The notes below the pieces were generated by a model, which worked only from the letters and a program-made list of their open reading frames with translations, was not told the DNA's origin and ran no database searches. Shown one piece after another: positions 16,440 to 19,365 of a DNA stretch of 19,365 nt (position 1 is the stretch's first letter; every line of letters begins with the position of its first letter). The stretch lies in the NCBI GenBank assembly GCA_002803225.1, contig NXFV01000445.1, forward strand, positions 1 to 19,365. The letters are read 5' to 3'. This DNA is from Gamarada debralockiae (taxonomy: Eukaryota; Ascomycota; Leotiomycetes; Helotiales; Hyphodiscaceae). The position numbers and the translations under genes were made by a program.

Positions 16440-19303
16440 ATGCGCCTTTTGCTATGTAGCGGAGCTGGCAAGTTCAGCCTTACCGATGAGTTCGCCGGCG
16501 ACGATGTAATCCTCCCACCCTATGCAATACTCTCTCACACATGGGGGCCTGACGATGAGGAGGTTACCTTTGAAAACCTGGCAAATGGCACAGGCGAGAA
16601 TAAGGATGGCTACAAGAAGATCATATTTTGTGGAGAACAAGCCTCGAAAGACGGCTTGCAATACTTCTGGATCGATACCTGCTGTATCAACAAAGCAGAC
16701 CGTACTGAACTCTCAGAGGCTATCAACTCCATGTTCCACTGGTACCAGACTGCGACCAAGTGCTACGTTTATCTATCAGATGTCTCGATGAGTAAGAGGA
16801 AAGCAAGGGAAGAAATCTCCGAACCGCCTTGGGAATCGTCTTTTGGAGGCAGCAGATGGTTCACTCGAGGCTGGACGCTCCAAGAGCTTCTTGCCCCAAC
16901 TTCACTTGAATTCTTCTCTAGAGAATGGAAGAGGCTCGGCGATAAACAATCACTAGGGCAGAGAATCCACAAAATAACCGGAATTCCAGAGTTAGCGCTC
17001 CAAGGAGTTTCTCTATCTCAGTTCAGCGTCAACGAGAGATTGTCGTGGAAAAATGGCCGGCATACCAAGCTCGAAGAAGATATGGCGTACTCATTGCTAG
17101 GCATTTTCGGTGTCTATATCCCCCCTATCTATGGCGAAGGGACAGGCGGGGCCTTCAAACGGCTTATGGACGAGATTAGGAAGCAAGAGAAATGCATTCA
17201 AGACCTATATCTTACTAGTCCCCGTGACGACAAAAAACGGATTGAGGACACTAAGGGTGGCTTGCTACAAGGCTCGTACTACTGGATCCTTGAGAACTCC
17301 GACTTTCAACAGTGGCGTGACAACCAGCAGAGCCGATTGCTATGGATTAAAGGCGATCCCGGCAAGGGCAAGACAATGCTGCTCTGCGGCATCATCAATG
17401 AGCTGAGCAAATCGACATTCAACAGGGCTCTTCTGTCCTACTTCTTCTGCCAGGCTACCGACTCGCGAATCAACAGCGCTACTGCCGTACTACGAGGTCT
17501 GATATATATGCTTGTTAGTCAGCAGCCATCGCTTGTATTTCATATCCAGAAGAAGTACGATCACGCTGGCAAAGCCCTCTTTGAGGATGCAAATGCATGG
17601 GTTGCATTGTCTGAGATTTTCACAAGTATTCTGCAAGACCGGCACTTGAACCACATCTACTTGATTATCGATGCGCTTGACGAATGCGTAACAGACTTGC
17701 CCAGATTGTTAGACCTTATTGTCCAGAAGTCGTCTATATCCCCTCGCATCAAGTGGATCATCTCTAGTCGCAACTGGCCGAGCATCGAGAAGGCCATTAG
17801 CAAAGCGAGGGAGAAATCAAGTTTGTGTCTTGAGCTAAACGAAAAATCTGTCTCAGCGGCTGTTACTATATACATCCAGTCCAAGATAAATTGGTTAGCG
17901 GAGCGTAATGAATACAATAATGATACGTGGGACGCTGTCCAGCGCTACCTCTCCTTAAATGCGAATGGCACTTTCCTCTGGGTTGCTTTGGTCTGCCAAG
18001 AACTTGTTAATATCTCGGGATGGGAAGCCGAAGAAATTTTAACTACGTTTCCGCCTGGACTTGAAGCCATCTATTGGCGGATGATGGACCAGATTTGCAA
18101 TTCGAGAAGTTCTAAACTCTGCAAAGGTATACTCGCTGTTGTTTCAGCTGTATACCAACCTCTTAGATTGGACGAACTGGCATCTTTTGTTGACATGCCT
18201 CCTCGATGTTCTAACAATTACAAAGTCCTAGCGGAGATTATAGGGCATTGTGGCTCTTTTCTAACACTTCAAGAATGTACGATCTCTTTTGTCCATCAGT
18301 CTGCAAAGGATTTTTTAATCGAAAAGGCATTTAAAGAAATATTCCCTTCTGGGATAGAAGATATACACTATACTATCTTCTTGCAATCTCTACGAGTTAT
18401 GTCTAAGACACTCAAGCGTGACGTGTACAGTCTACACGCTCCTGGGATCTTTATTAACCAAGTCGAGCCGCCTGATCCAGACCCACTAGCCGCAGCATGG
18501 TACTCTTGTCTCTATTGGGGGTATCATCTAATTGACTGTGATATTAGAGGGAATAAAACTAATAACCTCCAAGACAATGGCTTAGTCTATAGCTTTTTAA
18601 ACAAGAGCTATCTTTACTGGCTTGAGGCACTTAGCCTAAAGAAAAGCGTACCAGATGGCATTGTTATGATTATAAAGCTCGAAAGCTGGCTTCAAGTAAG
18701 TGATGCCATGTTTCTTAAAGATGTGACAAAGAACAGCTGTACTAATCTAGAAAGGCTCATGAAAGTCCTAATTTATATGTATTTATACATGATGCACGGC
18801 GGTTCGCTATATACAATCGATCAATTATTGAACAGGCGCCTCTTCAACTATATTGTTCAGCCCTTGTCTTTGCACCAGAGAAGAGTATTATCCGAGAAAG
18901 ATTTGGGAATTATATTCCTACTTGGATAGAGAGAAAGCCTAGAGTTCAAGCGCATTGGAGTGCAGCGCTTCAGACGCTCGAGGGCCATACTAGCTGCGTC
19001 GCGTCCGTGGCCTTCTCGCCCGACGGCAAGCAGGTCGTGTCCGGCTCATATGACAAGACGGTCCGGCTCTGGGACACAGGGACGGGAGTACTGCAGCAGA
19101 CACTCGAGGGCAATACTAGCTTGGTCGAGTCCGTGGCCTTCTCGCCCGACGGCAAGCAGGTCGTGTCCGGCTCATGGGACAAGACGGTCCGGCTCTGGGA
19201 TGCGGCGGCGGGAGCTCTGCAGCAGACACTCGAGGGCCATACTAGCTTGGTCGCGTCCGTGGCCTTCTCGCCCGGCAGCAAGCAGGTCGTGTCCGGCTCA
19301 TAG
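16440..19303 (+). CDS. HET-NACHT-WD40 NLR-like incompatibility protein (one intron; in-frame TAG; array continues off the window)
   Basis: Cytosolic STAND-type receptor; family members recognise a non-self signal with the WD40 propeller and trigger cell death through the HET domain. HET domain, residues ~1-240: YAILSHTWG (28-36), WIDTCCIN (77-84), RWFTRGWTLQELLAP (139-153) and LEEDMAYSLLGIFGVYIPPI (211-230). NACHT: P-loop GDPGKGKT (305-312), Walker B LIIDALDE (408-415), SSRNWP (442-447); then FVHQSAKDFL (617-626). The frame closes at TAG 18927, but removing the intron at 18696-18754 (phase 0, after residue 752) continues into HDARRF, APLQLYCSALVFAP, NYIPTWIERKP and WD40 units from residue ~824. 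TAG at 19301-19303 ends it after 934 residues; the frame then reads on as WD40 to the window end. The start gives the family-like MRLL...FSLTDEF opening. No symbol is given because the exact orthologue is unknown. Confidence 0.88.
18696..18754 (+). other. Predicted 59-nt spliceosomal intron
   Basis: 5' site GTAAGT (18696-18701), branch-like TACTAAT (18740-18746) and 3' AG (18753-18754); the length is typical for fungal introns. Splicing joins codon CAA (18693-18695) to GCT (18755) in phase 0. It switches from the frame that ends at 18929 to the one that encodes family-typical residues straight through to the WD40 array. The nearer AG at 18749-18750 is only a few bases from the branch A and would give TGA at once. 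A one-base frameshift is the alternative, but it would need a precise compensating position. Confidence 0.7.
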
Positions 19304-19365
19304 GACAAGACGGTCCGGCTCTGGGATGCGGCAACAGGAGTACCGCAGCAGACACTCGAGGGCCA
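18968..19365 (+). repeat. 42-codon WD40 repeats, right array (open at window end)
   Basis: Units start at 18968, 19094, 19220 and 19346, exactly 126 nt apart and almost identical (KQVVSGS.DKTVRLWD). Changes concentrate at few codons: TSCVAS/TSLVES/TSLVAS, and Y/W/stop before DKTV. Unit 3 has PGS for PDG and TAG for the TGG found at the same place in unit 2. Third positions are GC-rich, unlike the left array, so the two arrays come from different paralogues. Confidence 0.9.

Noticed and set aside
16208..16477. Alternative first exon (uORF start spliced to AG at 16476-16477)
   Set aside because: It would stay in frame, but it would remove the family-like FSLTDEF opening and is 270 nt, long for this kind of intron; no sequence feature favours it.
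18755..18965. Frameshift mutation separating the HET-NACHT part from the WD40 array
   Set aside because: A 59-nt interval with 5' site, branch-like sequence and 3' AG restores the frame exactly, so an intron is the simpler reading.
18970..19308. 112-codon ORF on the minus strand across the WD40 repeats
   Set aside because: Antisense shadow created by the repeated WD40 codons.
1..19365. tRNA, rRNA and telomeric repeats
   Set aside because: No tRNA B-box-like sequence, rRNA segment or TTAGGG array was seen.

Overview
The window looks like nuclear DNA of a filamentous ascomycete (Pezizomycotina). Three things point there: HET-NACHT-WD40 genes (the fungal NLR-like incompatibility family that includes Podospora het-e/het-d/het-r), a short 59-nt intron with a near-consensus branch site, and about 10 kb of DNA carrying the signature of repeat-induced point mutation (RIP: CpA and TpG almost erased, TpA enriched, and few obvious indels in the frames I could follow).

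Layout. (1) 117-836: the 3' end of one NLR-like gene on the + strand, with near-identical 42-codon WD40 repeats and the family C-terminal cap. It is broken by an in-frame TAG at 567. (2) 837-2980: moderately AT-rich, gene-free DNA with a run of short tandem arrays (17x3, ~55x2, 54x4, 16x10, 17x5). (3) 2980-13560: an extreme AT-rich RIP island. No intact ORF survives, but reading through TAA/TAG (former Gln/Trp codons) reveals degenerate genes. The best is a protein kinase at 6590-7324 (+), with a probable N-terminal extension from about 4980. Less certain are an ~830-codon frame on the minus strand (8184-10690), a divergent + strand frame (10691-11760), and a minus-strand frame with a charged helical part and 16-residue tandem repeats (12487-13215). 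(4) Two arrays of exactly ten 13-bp units, in opposite orientation (4271-4400 and 13601-13730), bracket these relic genes. I propose that they mark the ends of one ~9.5-kb dead mobile element. (5) 13875-15245: a ~72-bp array, then 35 contiguous 17-bp units without a single indel. (6) 15246-16439: ordinary-composition intergenic DNA and the promoter region. (7) 16440 to the window end: a HET-NACHT-WD40 gene on the + strand. It appears to stop at 18929, but a 59-nt intron at 18696-18754 restores the frame into WD40 repeats. The array carries an in-frame TAG at 19301 and runs off the window.

How it fits together. Two paralogous incompatibility-type NLR genes lie in the same orientation on either side of a RIP-inactivated island. 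In both WD40 arrays a TAG stands where the sister repeats have (or allow) a TGG Trp codon. That is the change RIP makes (TpG to TpA), but also the kind of site that sexual-stage A-to-I mRNA editing (UAG to UGG) can repair. Everything here comes from reading the sequence by eye; no homology search was run.
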